64,000 nucleotides of DNA from Sporosarcina sp. 6E9 (GTDB lineage: Bacteria > Bacillota > Bacilli > Bacillales_A > Planococcaceae), in the NCBI RefSeq assembly GCF_017921835.1, contig NZ_JAGEMN010000001.1:799874-863873 (forward strand), written 5' to 3'. The notes under the pieces were generated by a model. It did not search any database and was not told where the DNA came from. It saw nothing but the letters and a program-made list of their open reading frames with translations. Positions 52,683 to 61,961 of this stretch are shown piece by piece. Numbering within the stretch: position 1 is the first letter of the stretch; each line of letters starts with the position of its first letter. A program made the position numbers and the translations under genes.

Positions 52683-53461
52683 ATACCATCATAACGACAA
52701 ACGGTAGACCAAGCGAGCAATCATTTTCGAACGCCTCTCATGCGGCTGGCGCTTTAGGCTATGAAATTGTGGATCGACGCAAACGGTCAATCACTCGCAT
52801 GCAAGATGAATATAATAGCGCTGTTCTAGTAGCTAGTGCCAATCGATATGAATTGTACCGGATAGGGATGGACAAGCCGTTTTTCTTTCATCCGGATACA
52901 GCAGCGTTTCGGCTTAAACGATTGATGAATGGTGAAACGGATCCATTTATTGAAGCGACACAATTACAGATCGGCGATTCTTTTTTGGATTGTACGCTTG
53001 GTTTGGCAACAGATAGCATAATCGCTTCTTATATTACAAAAGAAAGCGGAAAAGTCCTTGGTGTTGAAGGAGATGCTGATATTGCTTTTATTACATCGGA
53101 AGGTTTGCGTTCCTATACATCGGGATCTGAACAGTTAACTGATGCAATGAAGCGTATTCAAGTCATTTCACAAGACGCAGTTACTTTTTTACAAAGTCAA
53201 CCGAATGAAAGCTGGGATGTCGTCTATATAGACCCCATGTTCAGCTTGCCAATTCAAGAATCGACGAATTTCACACCATTACGCCAAGTCGGTTTGCAAG
53301 GGATGCTAACTGAAGAGTGGATGTGGGAGGCGGAACGCGTTTGCAAATGCCGTGTAGTTGTGAAAGACCATTACCAATCACCAGTATTTGAACAATTTAA
53401 TTTAACAAAGCAGATTCGATTAAATACGAAGTTTCATTTTGGTTTTCTTCAAAAGAATTAA
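52679..53461 (+). CDS. SAM-dependent methyltransferase (RsmJ-like, YpiP)
   Basis: A class I methyltransferase of 260 residues, resembling the RsmJ (16S rRNA guanine N2) superfamily and B. subtilis YpiP. The SAM-binding motif I region is SFLDCTLGLATDSIIASYI near 100-118, followed by VLGVEGD and the catalytic-loop region VVYIDPMF near 180-187, which resembles the NPPY-type loops of N-methyltransferases. The substrate is not established; RNA or DNA is likely. Its ATG overlaps the bacilliredoxin stop (ATGA), so the two are translationally coupled. A very strong terminator follows. Confidence 0.82.
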   Translation: MNTIITTNGRPSEQSFSNASHAAGALGYEIVDRRKRSITRMQDEYNSAVLVASANRYELYRIGMDKPFFFHPDTAAFRLKRLMNGETDPFIEATQLQIGDSFLDCTLGLATDSIIASYITKESGKVLGVEGDADIAFITSEGLRSYTSGSEQLTDAMKRIQVISQDAVTFLQSQPNESWDVVYIDPMFSLPIQESTNFTPLRQVGLQGMLTEEWMWEAERVCKCRVVVKDHYQSPVFEQFNLTKQIRLNTKFHFGFLQKN

Positions 53462-53501
53462 AAAATGTCCTACGATGCGCATGCATCGTAGGACATTTTT
53501 T
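53461..53501. terminator. terminator of the bacilliredoxin-methyltransferase operon
   Basis: AAAAATGTCCTACGATGC pairs perfectly with GCATCGTAGGACATTTTT around a 4-nt loop. It also ends the small minus-strand gene at 53504. Confidence 0.95.
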
Positions 53502-53503
53502 AA

Positions 53504-53581
53504 TTAGTGAGTGAAGTTTAAGGAGCTTAAGTAAATAAGTAACCCAAACATTCCTAGTCCCGCAAGTAGCACAACATCCAT
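53504..53581 (-). CDS. hypothetical 25-residue membrane peptide
   Basis: A short minus-strand gene: ATG at 53581, stop at 53504-53506, preceded by an exact GAAGGAGG ribosome binding site about ten bases upstream. The product begins MDVVLLAGLGMFGLLIYLSS and is a single transmembrane helix ending in NFTH. A bidirectional terminator begins right at its stop codon. The strong translation signal argues for expression. It has the size and character of KdpF-like or other regulatory micropeptides, but I cannot assign it. Confidence 0.65.
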   Translation of the reverse strand: MDVVLLAGLGMFGLLIYLSSLNFTH

Positions 53582-53732
53582 CGGTAAAAAACCTCCTTCA
53601 AAAAAAGGGCTTACATTTCTCTAGTTCTATTGTACAATGAAAGAGAGAAAGAAGAAACCTTTACAAATTAGTTTCGTCTAGTCTTATGAAAGAAGATTTA
53701 AAAATTCGACACAATTGTAGGTGAAGCCGTTG

Positions 53733-54308
53733 ATGAAATGGTTGCAAAAATCACTTATTATCGCCGTTGCTCTTCTTACATTCGGTGTAATTACACCAGC
53801 TCATGATATTTGGAGTAACTTTCAAGATAAAAGTGATTCAAAACATGAAGAAGGACCTTCCAATGATTCTGATTATCGGATTGCCTTGGATGAGTCACCC
53901 ACTGAAGTTGTTGAATCAATAGAAGAATCTTTTATTGATTCCGCGAAGACATTAGCTTATGAAAAGTTTGGTACAAAAATCGGACCTGTAATCTCGGATG
54001 AATTTGATCAAGTTATTTTCCCGAAAATTGATGAAGCGATTCGTATGACATTAAACACGGAAAATGAACACCGAAGACTTTCGATTAGTGAAAAACCTGG
54101 AGGGAATTACTCCGAAAAAATTTTCAACGTCTATGACAAGGATAGTCAAAAAGATTTGATCCGTTTTCACGTAAGAACGGACAAGCGCCCACAAGATGGT
54201 TATTTCTTTAATTTCCATTACCATGTGGTGGATGATGGTTTTAACTCGCATTACACAATCGGAGATATTTACTGGTCAAAAGACACGCCGCCAAAATGGT
54301 TATCATAA
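53733..54308 (+). CDS. ypjP: YpjP family protein
   Basis: A 191-residue protein matching B. subtilis YpjP, a conserved Bacillales protein of unknown function. A hydrophobic N-terminus (LQKSLIIAVALLTFGVITPA) acts as a signal or anchor. The most conserved part is the C-terminal half: KIFNVYDKDSQKDLIRFHV, DGYFFNFHYHVVDDGFNSHY and GDIYWSKDTPPKWLS. The histidine-rich FNFHYH segment could bind metal. GTG 53721 and TTG 53730 are alternative starts; ATG 53733 is eight bases from AGGTGA. It precedes thyA as in B. subtilis. Confidence 0.88.
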   Translation: MKWLQKSLIIAVALLTFGVITPAHDIWSNFQDKSDSKHEEGPSNDSDYRIALDESPTEVVESIEESFIDSAKTLAYEKFGTKIGPVISDEFDQVIFPKIDEAIRMTLNTENEHRRLSISEKPGGNYSEKIFNVYDKDSQKDLIRFHVRTDKRPQDGYFFNFHYHVVDDGFNSHYTIGDIYWSKDTPPKWLS

Positions 54309-54333
54309 ACCGTTTATGCGGTGTGTTTTTTTG
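54309..54333 (+). terminator. probable terminator of ypjP
   Basis: A short ACCG/CGGT hairpin followed by GTG and seven T residues. Confidence 0.55.
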
Positions 54334-54386
54334 GTGTGTAACTGTCGTTATTGGTATACTAAGTTTGACTGTTAGGAGGATGCAAC

Positions 54387-55328
54387 ATGAAACAATATTT
54401 AGAGCTTTGTGAATATGTATTATCAAATGGAACAAAAAAAGAAGATCGCACAGGTACAGGTACTTATAGCACCTTTGGTTATCAAATGAGGTTCGATCTG
54501 AACGAAGGATTTCCGTTATTGACGACTAAAAGAACCGCGTTCCGATTAATCACTTCGGAATTATTATGGTTTTTAAAAGGCGATACAAACGTTCGGACAC
54601 TAATAAATGAAAAGAATCCGATTTGGGATGAGTGGGCATTTGAACAATGGGTAACAAGCGAAGAGTATACAGGACCGGATATGACAAATTTCGGACTTAG
54701 AGCGACAAAAGATCCCGAGTTTGCAGAAGTTTATAAAGAAGAAATGATAGCATTTAAAAACCGTGTCGTTGAAGATGTTGAATTCGCGGAAAAATATGGT
54801 GACCTTGGACCTGTATACGGGAAACAATGGCGTTCTTGGACTACAGGAAAGGGCTCGATTGACCAAATCGCGAATCTAATTGAAGGTATAAAAAATAATC
54901 CAGATTCACGCCGACATATCGTAACTGCTTGGAACCCATCTGAAGTTGAAGATATGGCATTGCCGCCTTGTCACGCACTTTTCCAGTTTTATGTTTCTGA
55001 TGGGAAACTTTCTTGCCAATTATATCAACGCAGTGCAGATATCTTTCTAGGTGTGCCATTTAATATTGCTTCCTATGCATTACTCGTTCATTTAATTGCA
55101 AAAGAATGCGGCCTTGGTGTTGGAGAATTTGTACATACACTGGGTGACGCTCATATATATTCGAATCATATCGAACAAGTTAAAGAACAACTTTCACGTC
55201 AACCGAAGGAACTTCCAACTTTAAAATTAAATGCAAAAGATAAATCGATTTTCGAATTGGAAACAGCTGATATTGAAATTGAGAATTATGATCCGCATCC
55301 GAGAATAAAAGCTCCCATTGCAGTTTAA
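54387..55328 (+). CDS. thyA: thymidylate synthase
   Basis: Methylates dUMP to dTMP using methylenetetrahydrofolate, which becomes dihydrofolate. The 313 residues place it with the long bacterial ThyA form, which has an insertion near 85-130 compared with the 264-residue enterobacterial enzyme. The nucleophile Cys lies in [12 protein letters not shown] near 194-205, and the substrate-binding [20 protein letters not shown] follows. The ATG follows TTAGGAGG. dfrA starts 16 bases downstream, so the folate product is recycled by the next gene's enzyme. Confidence 0.97.
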   Translation: MKQYLELCEYVLSNGTKKEDRTGTGTYSTFGYQMRFDLNEGFPLLTTKRTAFRLITSELLWFLKGDTNVRTLINEKNPIWDEWAFEQWVTSEEYTGPDMTNFGLRATKDPEFAEVYKEEMIAFKNRVVEDVEFAEKYGDLGPVYGKQWRSWTTGKGSIDQIANLIEGIKNNPDSRRHIVTAWNPSEVEDMALPPCHALFQFYVSDGKLSCQLYQRSADIFLGVPFNIASYALLVHLIAKECGLGVGEFVHTLGDAHIYSNHIEQVKEQLSRQPKELPTLKLNAKDKSIFELETADIEIENYDPHPRIKAPIAV

Positions 55329-55344
55329 GGAAGGTGACATTAAT

Positions 55345-55824
55345 ATGATTTCGTTAATTGTAGCGCATGATCCAAACCGAGTGATTGGAAAAGATAATGA
55401 TTTGCCCTGGCATTTGCCGGAAGACCTAGCGTATTTCAAAAAAATGACGATGGGCAAAGCGATGGTTATGGGCAGAAAAACGTATGAGTCTATTGGAAGG
55501 CCGTTGCCGGGTAGATTAAGCGTTGTTGTTACTAGAGATCCCGACTATACGGCTGAAGGCGTAGTCGTGGTCCATGATTTAAATGAGGGGATTGAAAAGG
55601 CAAAAGAGTATGCCTCGGAGGTCATGATTATCGGCGGTGCTGAAATTTTTAATATGGTAATGGACATCGCGGATCGACTTTACATTACATTGATTCAAAC
55701 CGAATTCGAAGGCGATACTTATTTTCCGTCTTATGAAAATGAGTGGTCATTGAAGTCAACTTCCGAAGAAATCATATCAAAGAACGGAACATCTTTTGTT
55801 TACCAAATTTACGATAAAAAATAA
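55345..55824 (+). CDS. dfrA: dihydrofolate reductase
   Basis: Reduces dihydrofolate to tetrahydrofolate with NADPH. The 159-residue enzyme has the expected start ISLIVAHDPNRVIGKDNDLP, the PWHLPEDLAYFKKMT segment with the active-site acidic residue, GRKTYESIGRPLPGR near 43-57, and IIGGAEIFNMVM. The frame is open back to 55318 inside thyA, but the ATG at 55345 follows AAGGAAGGTGA and gives the standard N-terminus. It forms an operon with thyA. Confidence 0.97.
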   Translation: MISLIVAHDPNRVIGKDNDLPWHLPEDLAYFKKMTMGKAMVMGRKTYESIGRPLPGRLSVVVTRDPDYTAEGVVVVHDLNEGIEKAKEYASEVMIIGGAEIFNMVMDIADRLYITLIQTEFEGDTYFPSYENEWSLKSTSEEIISKNGTSFVYQIYDKK

Positions 55825-55930
55825 AAACGGTATACAATGAAGTTATTTACGCATAAGGAATAGTAGACTACTAAAATATTTGTAACCGTATAATTCAAAC
55901 TATTACTATTTAGAAAGAGGCGGCGTTTTT

Positions 55931-56770
55931 ATGAAGAAAATTCATATTGTGACGGACTCTACTGCTGATTTAACAGAAGAAGAGATTTTAAAATATGGAA
56001 TCCATGTCGTGCCATTAACCATTCAAATTGATAATGATTCATATATCGATGGTGTTGATTTAAAGCCTGCTGAATTTATAGGATTAATGAAAAATGCGAA
56101 CGAACTACCAAAGAGTTCACAACCAGCTGCTGGAGTATTTAAAGAACTTTATGAACGTCTCGCGGAAGATGGAAGCGAGATTCTTTCGATTCATATGACT
56201 GGCGGCATGAGCGGAACAGTACGGTCGGCAGAAACAGCCGCTGAAATGGCGAAGGCTGACGTAACCGTAATCGATTCAATGTTTATATCACACGCATTAA
56301 CTTTTCAAGTATTAGAAGCTGCGAAAATGGCTGCTAACGGAAAGAGTATGGAAGAAATCGTAACAAGGATTGAACAAGTTCGAAAGCAAACCACGCTTTT
56401 TGTTGTTGTGGATAAATTAGATAATTTAGTCAAAGGCGGGCGCATTGGTCGAGGTCGAGGACTAATTGGTTCATTATTAAAAATCAAACCAATTGCCACT
56501 TTACAAAATGGTGTCTATACACCCGTGGCGCAAGTAAGAAGTCATCGCCAAGTCATTGCACATTTATTTAAAGTATTTACTGAAGAAACCGCGGGTAAAA
56601 TTATTCGAGGTGTCGGAATTTCCCATGCAAATGGCTTGGTAATGGCCGAACCATTAAAAAAACTCATTGAAGATACTGGGATTAAGGATGTCAGACTAAC
56701 ATTTACGACACCAGTAATCAGCACGCATACCGGGGAAGGCGCAATTGGTTTTATGTATTATTATGATTAA
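55931..56770 (+). CDS. degV: DegV family fatty-acid-binding protein
   Basis: Binds a fatty acid and, in Gram-positive bacteria, presents it to fatty acid kinase FakA for phosphorylation. The 279 residues have the family start IHIVTDSTADLTEEE, the lipid-phosphate-binding region SSQPAAGVF near 58-66, MTGGMSGTVRSAETAAEM near 94-111 and the KGGRIGRGRGLIGSLLKIKP segment near 165-184. The ATG follows AGAAAGAGGCGG. Specificity among the FakB-type paralogues cannot be told from the sequence. It is followed closely by ypmR. Confidence 0.94.
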   Translation: MKKIHIVTDSTADLTEEEILKYGIHVVPLTIQIDNDSYIDGVDLKPAEFIGLMKNANELPKSSQPAAGVFKELYERLAEDGSEILSIHMTGGMSGTVRSAETAAEMAKADVTVIDSMFISHALTFQVLEAAKMAANGKSMEEIVTRIEQVRKQTTLFVVVDKLDNLVKGGRIGRGRGLIGSLLKIKPIATLQNGVYTPVAQVRSHRQVIAHLFKVFTEETAGKIIRGVGISHANGLVMAEPLKKLIEDTGIKDVRLTFTTPVISTHTGEGAIGFMYYYD

Positions 56771-56808
56771 GAAGTGATTCTTTATATAAGAAATGGGGAA
56801 CTATACGC

Positions 56809-57624
56809 ATGAGAAGGATTATAATACTGTCATTGGTCTTCTCATTATTCATGTCTGGTTGTAAATCACCGTTAATCAATTCTACAGAACCCATCGCGGA
56901 AAGAATGAATACGGAATTTGACAATTGGAATATTCCGGGCACCTTCATTTTAAAAGACATCTATATTGTTGGACTAGGAGATTCTCTTACGGTTGGCCTT
57001 GGAGACGAGTTCAAAAGAGGTGGTTATTTCACACGATTAACCAATGCAATGACTGAATGGCAAGGCGTGGAAGACGTGGAAGTGACGAATTTGGCAGTAA
57101 GTGGCCGTAGAAGCGATCGTCTTTTAAAGCAACTTGAAGAGTCGAAAACGCGAGACGCAATCAAAAGTGCAGATATAGTTGTATTTACAATAGGCGGCAA
57201 TGACATAATGAAAGTTGTAAAGAGGGATTTATTTAACTTGAAAGAGCAAGCTTTCTATGATGAGCTTGAGCAGTTTACCAATCGTTTAAATGAAATATTT
57301 ACGATTATCAGAACGTTAAATTCAGACGCAATTATCTTTGTCGGCGGGTTATATAATCCGTTTACAATTGTGACGGATGAAGAAACAGGGTTTGAGGCGA
57401 TACTAAACGATTGGAACGATGCAATTGAAGTTCAGACCGAGTTGGATGGAAAATCATGCTTCGTACCTGTGACTGATTTGTTCAATTCTAATTCGAATAT
57501 GGTTTACCATACCGATTTCTTTCACCCGAATGCAAAAGGATACGAGGAAATGACAAATCGTTTTCTTGAGAAAATTGATGAATGCGGGTTATACCAACTA
57601 TCGGATGGGGAATTGGACATGTAG
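56809..57624 (+). CDS. ypmR: SGNH/GDSL hydrolase lipoprotein (YpmR)
   Basis: A 271-residue predicted extracellular esterase or lipase. The lipobox MSGC near residues 15-18 marks a lipoprotein. The SGNH blocks are present: GLGDSLTVGLGD near 56-67 (Ser), the conserved Gly region NLAVSGRRSDRLL near 91-103, FTIGGNDIMKV near 124-134 (Asn), and the catalytic Asp-His pair in TDFFHPNAKGY near 237-247. The match and position fit B. subtilis ypmR, followed directly by ypmS. The substrate is unknown. Confidence 0.9.
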   Translation: MRRIIILSLVFSLFMSGCKSPLINSTEPIAERMNTEFDNWNIPGTFILKDIYIVGLGDSLTVGLGDEFKRGGYFTRLTNAMTEWQGVEDVEVTNLAVSGRRSDRLLKQLEESKTRDAIKSADIVVFTIGGNDIMKVVKRDLFNLKEQAFYDELEQFTNRLNEIFTIIRTLNSDAIIFVGGLYNPFTIVTDEETGFEAILNDWNDAIEVQTELDGKSCFVPVTDLFNSNSNMVYHTDFFHPNAKGYEEMTNRFLEKIDECGLYQLSDGELDM

Positions 57625-57636
57625 GGGGCTGATTAA

Positions 57637-58209
57637 ATGAATCTTTGGAAAATCGCATTTTTTGGACTAGCTGGTATAGTCATTGCTGCTGTAGTGTATC
57701 TATTTATACTACTAGGGCAACACGATGACTCCGCGCCCATCCCAAAGGCAGATGATACGATTAAAGCAGCAAATTACTTAACGGTTCGAGCAACAAAGAA
57801 GGACTTTGAAGGCATTGCAAATACTTATATACAAAAAGCGATAAATAAGGAGCCTTTGCCGGTAACTATGCTGGTGGAGGATGATATCATTCTGTTATCG
57901 GAACTTACTGTTTTCTCCTACACGCTTCCCGTTAAAATGCATTTTGATCCGATTGTTCGTGAGGACGGTAATTTAACATTGAAACAGTCGAAACTTGAAA
58001 TTGGGAAGTTAAATATTCAACCCGCAACGGTATTGAAGATATTGAAAGACTCTGTTGATTTGCCGCCATGGATGGTTGTGCGTCCAAAAGAAGAAGAATT
58101 ATTTATAGATTTACGGGCATTGCCTATTTCTGGTGATTTAGAAGTGCGCGCGAAAGAGTTTAATCTTGATAAAGATGAAATTATTCTTGAAATAACAATT
58201 CCAAAATGA
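57637..58209 (+). CDS. ypmS: YpmS family protein (DUF2140)
   Basis: A 190-residue protein with one N-terminal transmembrane helix (IAFFGLAGIVIAAVVYLFIL near 5-24) and an extracellular DUF2140 domain (LTVRATKKDFEGIANTYIQK, LELFSYTL-like strands, and the closing LPPWMVVRPKEEELFIDLRA). It is always near ypmR in bacilli, as here (12 bases after it), which suggests the two act together at the cell surface. The function is unknown. The ATG follows GGGGGCTG. msrA starts 12 bases downstream. Confidence 0.88.
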   Translation: MNLWKIAFFGLAGIVIAAVVYLFILLGQHDDSAPIPKADDTIKAANYLTVRATKKDFEGIANTYIQKAINKEPLPVTMLVEDDIILLSELTVFSYTLPVKMHFDPIVREDGNLTLKQSKLEIGKLNIQPATVLKILKDSVDLPPWMVVRPKEEELFIDLRALPISGDLEVRAKEFNLDKDEIILEITIPK

Positions 58210-58221
58210 AGGGGTTATTAC

Positions 58222-58752
58222 ATGTCCGAAGCATTAGCAACATTCGCAGGTGGTTGTTTTTGGTGTATGGTCAAACCATTTGACCGATACGAGGGGGTAG
58301 ACTCCGTCATTTCCGGTTACACAGGCGGAGATGTTGAAAATCCATCGTATGAACTTGTTTGCACAAATACAACTGGCCACAGAGAAGCTGTACAAATTAA
58401 ATTTAATGAGGAACTCATATCGTATGAGGAATTATTATCAATCTTTTGGCGACAAATCGATCCAACCGATTCTGGCGGACAATTCTTTGACCGTGGTGAA
58501 TCTTATGAAACCGTGATTTTCACACACTCTGAAGAACAAAGGCTACTTGCTGAGAAATCTAAAAAGGAACTTGAGGCATCAGGGAAGTTCGACAAACCGA
58601 TTGCCACCAAGATATTACCCGCTAAAACTTTTTATCCGGCAGAGGAAGGCCATCAAAATTATTACATGAAAAATCCGGGACATTATCAAAGATATTCAAT
58701 TGGATCGGGTAGGGAGCAATTTAAGCGTAATCATTGGAGGGAAGAGTTATGA
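58222..58752 (+). CDS. msrA: peptide methionine sulfoxide reductase MsrA
   Basis: Reduces the S epimer of methionine sulfoxide in proteins. The 176-residue enzyme has the catalytic Cys12 in [21 protein letters not shown], and the C-terminal [13 protein letters not shown] region. A second cysteine is four residues from the first, as in many Gram-positive MsrA enzymes. It overlaps msrB by four bases (ATGA), so both stereo-specific reductases are made together. The order ypmR-ypmS-msr matches Bacillus, although B. subtilis has msrB before msrA there. Confidence 0.97.
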   Translation: MSEALATFAGGCFWCMVKPFDRYEGVDSVISGYTGGDVENPSYELVCTNTTGHREAVQIKFNEELISYEELLSIFWRQIDPTDSGGQFFDRGESYETVIFTHSEEQRLLAEKSKKELEASGKFDKPIATKILPAKTFYPAEEGHQNYYMKNPGHYQRYSIGSGREQFKRNHWREEL

Positions 58753-59168
58753 GTGAAGATTTAAAGAAAAGATTGACCGATATTCAATATCACGTAACAC
58801 AAGAAAACGGCACAGAACAGCCTTTTCGCAATGAATATGATAGTCATTATGAGGAAGGGATTTACGTGGACATTGTTTCAGGAAAACCCTTATTTAGCTC
58901 CAAAGATAAATATGACGCTGGCTGTGGATGGCCGAGCTTTACGAAACCAATTGAAGAAACAGAGGTAAGTGAGCACTTTGATGAAAGTCATGGCATGCGA
59001 CGTACTGAAGTTAGAAGTAAAACAGCCGACTCCCATCTAGGACATGTTTTTCCTGATGGACCTGGACCAGACGGACTTCGTTATTGCATTAATTCGGCTG
59101 CACTGCGATTTGTTCCTGTTACTGATCTTGAAAAAGAAGGCTACAGCGAGTATAAAAAGTTGTTTTAA
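58749..59168 (+). CDS. msrB: peptide methionine sulfoxide reductase MsrB
   Basis: Reduces the R epimer of methionine sulfoxide. The 139-residue protein has the catalytic Cys113 in [11 protein letters not shown], the substrate-site [11 protein letters not shown] near 58-68, and [14 protein letters not shown]. The paired CxxC zinc motifs of many MsrB proteins are absent; a cysteine in GCGWPSF could be the resolving residue. A TTG at 58734 lies within the ribosome binding site, so ATG 58749 is preferred. Its start overlaps the stop of msrA. Confidence 0.96.
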   Translation: MSEDLKKRLTDIQYHVTQENGTEQPFRNEYDSHYEEGIYVDIVSGKPLFSSKDKYDAGCGWPSFTKPIEETEVSEHFDESHGMRRTEVRSKTADSHLGHVFPDGPGPDGLRYCINSAALRFVPVTDLEKEGYSEYKKLF

Positions 59169-59193
59169 CCGCACATTAAAGGAGTCAAAGGAC

Positions 59194-59424
59194 ATGAATC
59201 GAACCTTTTATCAATTTGCATTATCGTATCGCGGGGGCGGAAAAAATGATGAGAAAGCCATTTTTGCAGAAGGCATGTTTAATGACCTAAGCTTTCCCAA
59301 AGAAGAAACTAAGTATGACCCATTATCGCGGTATATCGAAGAGAAAGCCGAAGAAGAAATGCGTCCGGTCGTCTTTGATGAATTATATAGCATTTACTTT
59401 GACCGGGTTAAACCATCCGTCTAA
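59194..59424 (+). CDS. yozE: YozE family protein
   Basis: A 76-residue protein matching the YozE (DUF1250) family, whose members have a SAM-like helical fold and no known activity. The start is FYQFALSYRGGGKNDEKAIF and the central conserved part FNDLSFPKEETKYDPLSRYI. The reading frame extends upstream into msrB, but the ATG at 59194 after AAAGGAG gives the family length. In bacilli it is usually found near msr or yod genes, as here. No signal peptide is present. Confidence 0.88.
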   Translation: MNRTFYQFALSYRGGGKNDEKAIFAEGMFNDLSFPKEETKYDPLSRYIEEKAEEEMRPVVFDELYSIYFDRVKPSV

Positions 59425-59516
59425 CCTGAAATGAATTCACGTTATGTACTTCTTTGCATCTATCGACCAATAAATGTATGATTAAACAAGAGAATTTGAA
59501 AGAGAGGGAAAAATTA

Positions 59517-60221
59517 ATGAGTATACATATTAATGCTGAAAAAGGTGCCATTGCTGAAACTGTTTTATTGCCGGGGGATCCCCTTCGTGCCAAATACATC
59601 GCGGAAACATTTTTAGAAGATGTAACACAATATAATGATGTTCGAAATATGTTCGGCTACACGGGAACTTATAAAGGTGAACGTATTTCTGTTCAAGGAA
59701 CTGGAATGGGTGTACCTTCTATCTCCATTTACGTGACAGAACTCATGCAAGAATACAATGTTCAAAACCTAATCCGTGTCGGCACATGCGGAGCTATCCA
59801 AAAAGATGTGAAACTTCGGGATGTCATCATTGCTCAAGGTGCAACATCTAATTCCAACATGAATGATATTATTTTCGATAAAATCAAGTTTGCACCAATT
59901 GCCGATTTTGGTTTATTAACAAAAGCTTATAACGCGGGCGTTGAAAAAGGGTTGAATTTACGTGTCGGTAATGTTTTCACAGAAGACTTATTTTATAATG
60001 AGTTTTCGAACCACGAACAACTAGCCCAATATGGTGTTCTTGCGGTAGAAATGGAAGCATCTGCTCTTTATACATTGGCTGCTAAATTCGGACGCAAAGC
60101 GCTTACGATTCTTACAGTTAGTGATCATATTTTGACGGGTGAAGTGACATCTGCTGAAGAACGTCAACTAACATTCAATGATATGATTGTTGTCGCGTTG
60201 GATGCTGCTATACAAAAATAA
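59517..60221 (+). CDS. deoD: purine-nucleoside phosphorylase DeoD
   Basis: Splits purine ribo- and deoxyribonucleosides with phosphate to free base and sugar-1-phosphate. The 234-residue enzyme is the hexameric DeoD type: [19 protein letters not shown] near 18-36, [20 protein letters not shown] near 86-105, [16 protein letters not shown] near 178-193 and [10 protein letters not shown] with the catalytic Asp. The frame opens at 59454, but ATG 59517 follows AAAGAGAGGG and matches the family. It is followed by a long structured hairpin and by ctpA. Confidence 0.97.
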   Translation: MSIHINAEKGAIAETVLLPGDPLRAKYIAETFLEDVTQYNDVRNMFGYTGTYKGERISVQGTGMGVPSISIYVTELMQEYNVQNLIRVGTCGAIQKDVKLRDVIIAQGATSNSNMNDIIFDKIKFAPIADFGLLTKAYNAGVEKGLNLRVGNVFTEDLFYNEFSNHEQLAQYGVLAVEMEASALYTLAAKFGRKALTILTVSDHILTGEVTSAEERQLTFNDMIVVALDAAIQK

Positions 60222-60225
60222 GTTG

Positions 60226-60310
60226 AAAAAGACCGCTTTGTGAAATGCCACAGCAGTTCATGACCAGAGAGTCTGGCTGCTGGGGGTTAGGCATATGCGC
60301 GGTCTTTTTG
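60226..60310. terminator. long nested hairpin (terminator-like) between deoD and ctpA
   Basis: An 11-bp outer stem AAAAAGACCGC/GCGGTCTTTTT (60226-60236 with 60299-60309) encloses ATGCC/GGCAT, CAGCAG/CTGCTG and CCAGA/TCTGG helices separated by internal loops. The outer stem with its A- and T-runs works as a bidirectional terminator; the inner 60-base extension is more structure than termination needs. Confidence 0.8.
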
Positions 60311-60350
60311 TCTTATTTATATTTCACTTTAAGGGAAAGTGGGGAATAGG

Positions 60351-61871
60351 ATGGACGAAAAAGAGAAAGAGTTTCAAAACCATAACGATGATAATGGTTC
60401 CGAGTTTACACCTGTTCCTGACAAACCAGGAACTCGTTCGATACAATTAAAGCCATTTTCCTTCGTTATGCTCATATTCGGCCTAATTCTTATTACAGCC
60501 GGAATCACTTTTTTCATTTTAACCGCGGGAGAAGATAAAGTCGTCGAGGTTGTCAAGCCAGCACAACAGCCTTCTGACAGACAAGAGTTCAACAAGTTGT
60601 ATGAAGCCTATGACAACTTGAAAAATGATTACTTTCAAGATATAGATGAAACGGCGGTAATTGATGGCGCAATTAATGGGATGGTCGATGCTTTGGGTGA
60701 TCCATACTCAGACTATTTAAATGAAGATGAAGCACGTCAATTGAATGAAAGCATTTCTTCAAGTTTCGAAGGAATTGGTGCAGAAATCCAGGAGCAGGAT
60801 GGGTATATAGCTGTTGTTTCACCGATTAAGAACTCGCCAGCAGAACGAGCTGGATTGTTACCTAAAGATATGATTACTGAAGTCGATGGTAAAAGTATTC
60901 AAGGTATGTCTTCATCCGAAGCAGTCCTGCTGATACGCGGCGAAAAAGGGACGCCAGTTATACTAACTATAAAGCGAACAGGAACAGATGAACCGATTGA
61001 AGTGAAAATCATTCGCGACGTTATTCCGATTGAAACTGTCTATTATGAAATGGATTCCGATAAAATAGGCTATGTGAGAATTACGAGTTTTTCAATGGGT
61101 ACCTATAAAGAGTTGTTGACAGCGCTCGATAGCATGGAGAAAGACGGCATGGCAGGTTTGGTAGTCGATGTACGTCAAAATCCAGGCGGAATCCTTAATG
61201 GTGCATTGGAAATTTCAGACCTATTTGTAGAAAAAGGTAAAAACTTACTGCAATCGCAAGAAAAAGGTCAGAATCCAGAGGTTTATCGAGCAACTAATGG
61301 ACGTAAAGTGAAGGTGCCTGTTACTGTACTCATTGATGATGGCAGTGCATCTGCTTCTGAAATACTTGCGGCTGCCTTAAGTGAGTCTTCAGGAATTCCG
61401 CTTATTGGCGTTACGACGTTCGGTAAAGGAACTGTTCAATCTCCGAAAGATTTGGATGATGGATCAAACCTTAAAATTACCACCGCTAAATGGCTAACGC
61501 CAGAAGGTAATTGGATTCATGAGAAAGGCATAAAACCTGACTATGAAGTCCCTTATCCTTCCTATGCGATGTTGCCGTATTTAAATCCAGCTGACGAAAT
61601 GAAGGAAGGTCTACTTTCTTCAACCGTAAAAACAGCGGAAGAAATGTTAAAAGCGGTTGGTTATAATCCTGGAGAAGTAGATGGGTTATTCGATAAAGTA
61701 ACTGAAGAGGCTGTAATAGAACTACAAAAGGATCTCGATATTGAACCTTCTGGGATTCTTGTCGGTGATTCTACAATTGGTCTCATGGACAAGTTACGAA
61801 CTAAAATCGATGAAGATGATCCTCAATTATTAAAGGCGAAAGAAATATTACTAGAAAAACTAACTGAGTAA
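60351..61871 (+). CDS. ctpA: C-terminal processing peptidase, S41 family (CtpA)
   Basis: A membrane-anchored serine protease that cuts protein C-termini in the extracytoplasmic space. The 506 residues have a cytoplasmic N-terminus of about 35, a membrane helix (FVMLIFGLILITAGITFFIL), a PDZ domain (about 140-215; FEGIGAEIQEQDGYIAVVSP), the peptidase core with the Ser in DDGSASASEILAAAL and Lys in GVTTFGKGTVQS, and a C-terminal PG_binding_1 domain (YNPGEVDGLFDKVTEEAVIE). A GTG at 60339 lies too near AAGGG; ATG 60351 is preferred. The place after deoD matches the B. subtilis ctpA region. Confidence 0.93.
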   Translation: MDEKEKEFQNHNDDNGSEFTPVPDKPGTRSIQLKPFSFVMLIFGLILITAGITFFILTAGEDKVVEVVKPAQQPSDRQEFNKLYEAYDNLKNDYFQDIDETAVIDGAINGMVDALGDPYSDYLNEDEARQLNESISSSFEGIGAEIQEQDGYIAVVSPIKNSPAERAGLLPKDMITEVDGKSIQGMSSSEAVLLIRGEKGTPVILTIKRTGTDEPIEVKIIRDVIPIETVYYEMDSDKIGYVRITSFSMGTYKELLTALDSMEKDGMAGLVVDVRQNPGGILNGALEISDLFVEKGKNLLQSQEKGQNPEVYRATNGRKVKVPVTVLIDDGSASASEILAAALSESSGIPLIGVTTFGKGTVQSPKDLDDGSNLKITTAKWLTPEGNWIHEKGIKPDYEVPYPSYAMLPYLNPADEMKEGLLSSTVKTAEEMLKAVGYNPGEVDGLFDKVTEEAVIELQKDLDIEPSGILVGDSTIGLMDKLRTKIDEDDPQLLKAKEILLEKLTE

Positions 61872-61897
61872 AATTAGCATAATCGTAAGTGAACAGA

Positions 61898-61937
61898 GAA
61901 AGCGTCCTTCCTAATAAACAGGGATGGGCGCTTTCCT
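61898..61937 (+). terminator. possible terminator of ctpA
   Basis: GAAAGCG pairs with CGCTTTC around a 24-nt loop with extra GC pairing (TCC/GGG). No clear T-run follows. Confidence 0.4.
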
Positions 61938-61961
61938 AATTATTATATTGAGGTGAAAGAT

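Noticed and set aside
59425-59516. Purine riboswitch before deoD
   Set aside because: Only about 90 bases are available and no three-helix arrangement or conserved loop sequences were seen.
61872-61961. Zur box before the CobW-type gene
   Set aside because: Only a half-site-like ATCGTAA is present near 61882; the symmetric partner is missing.
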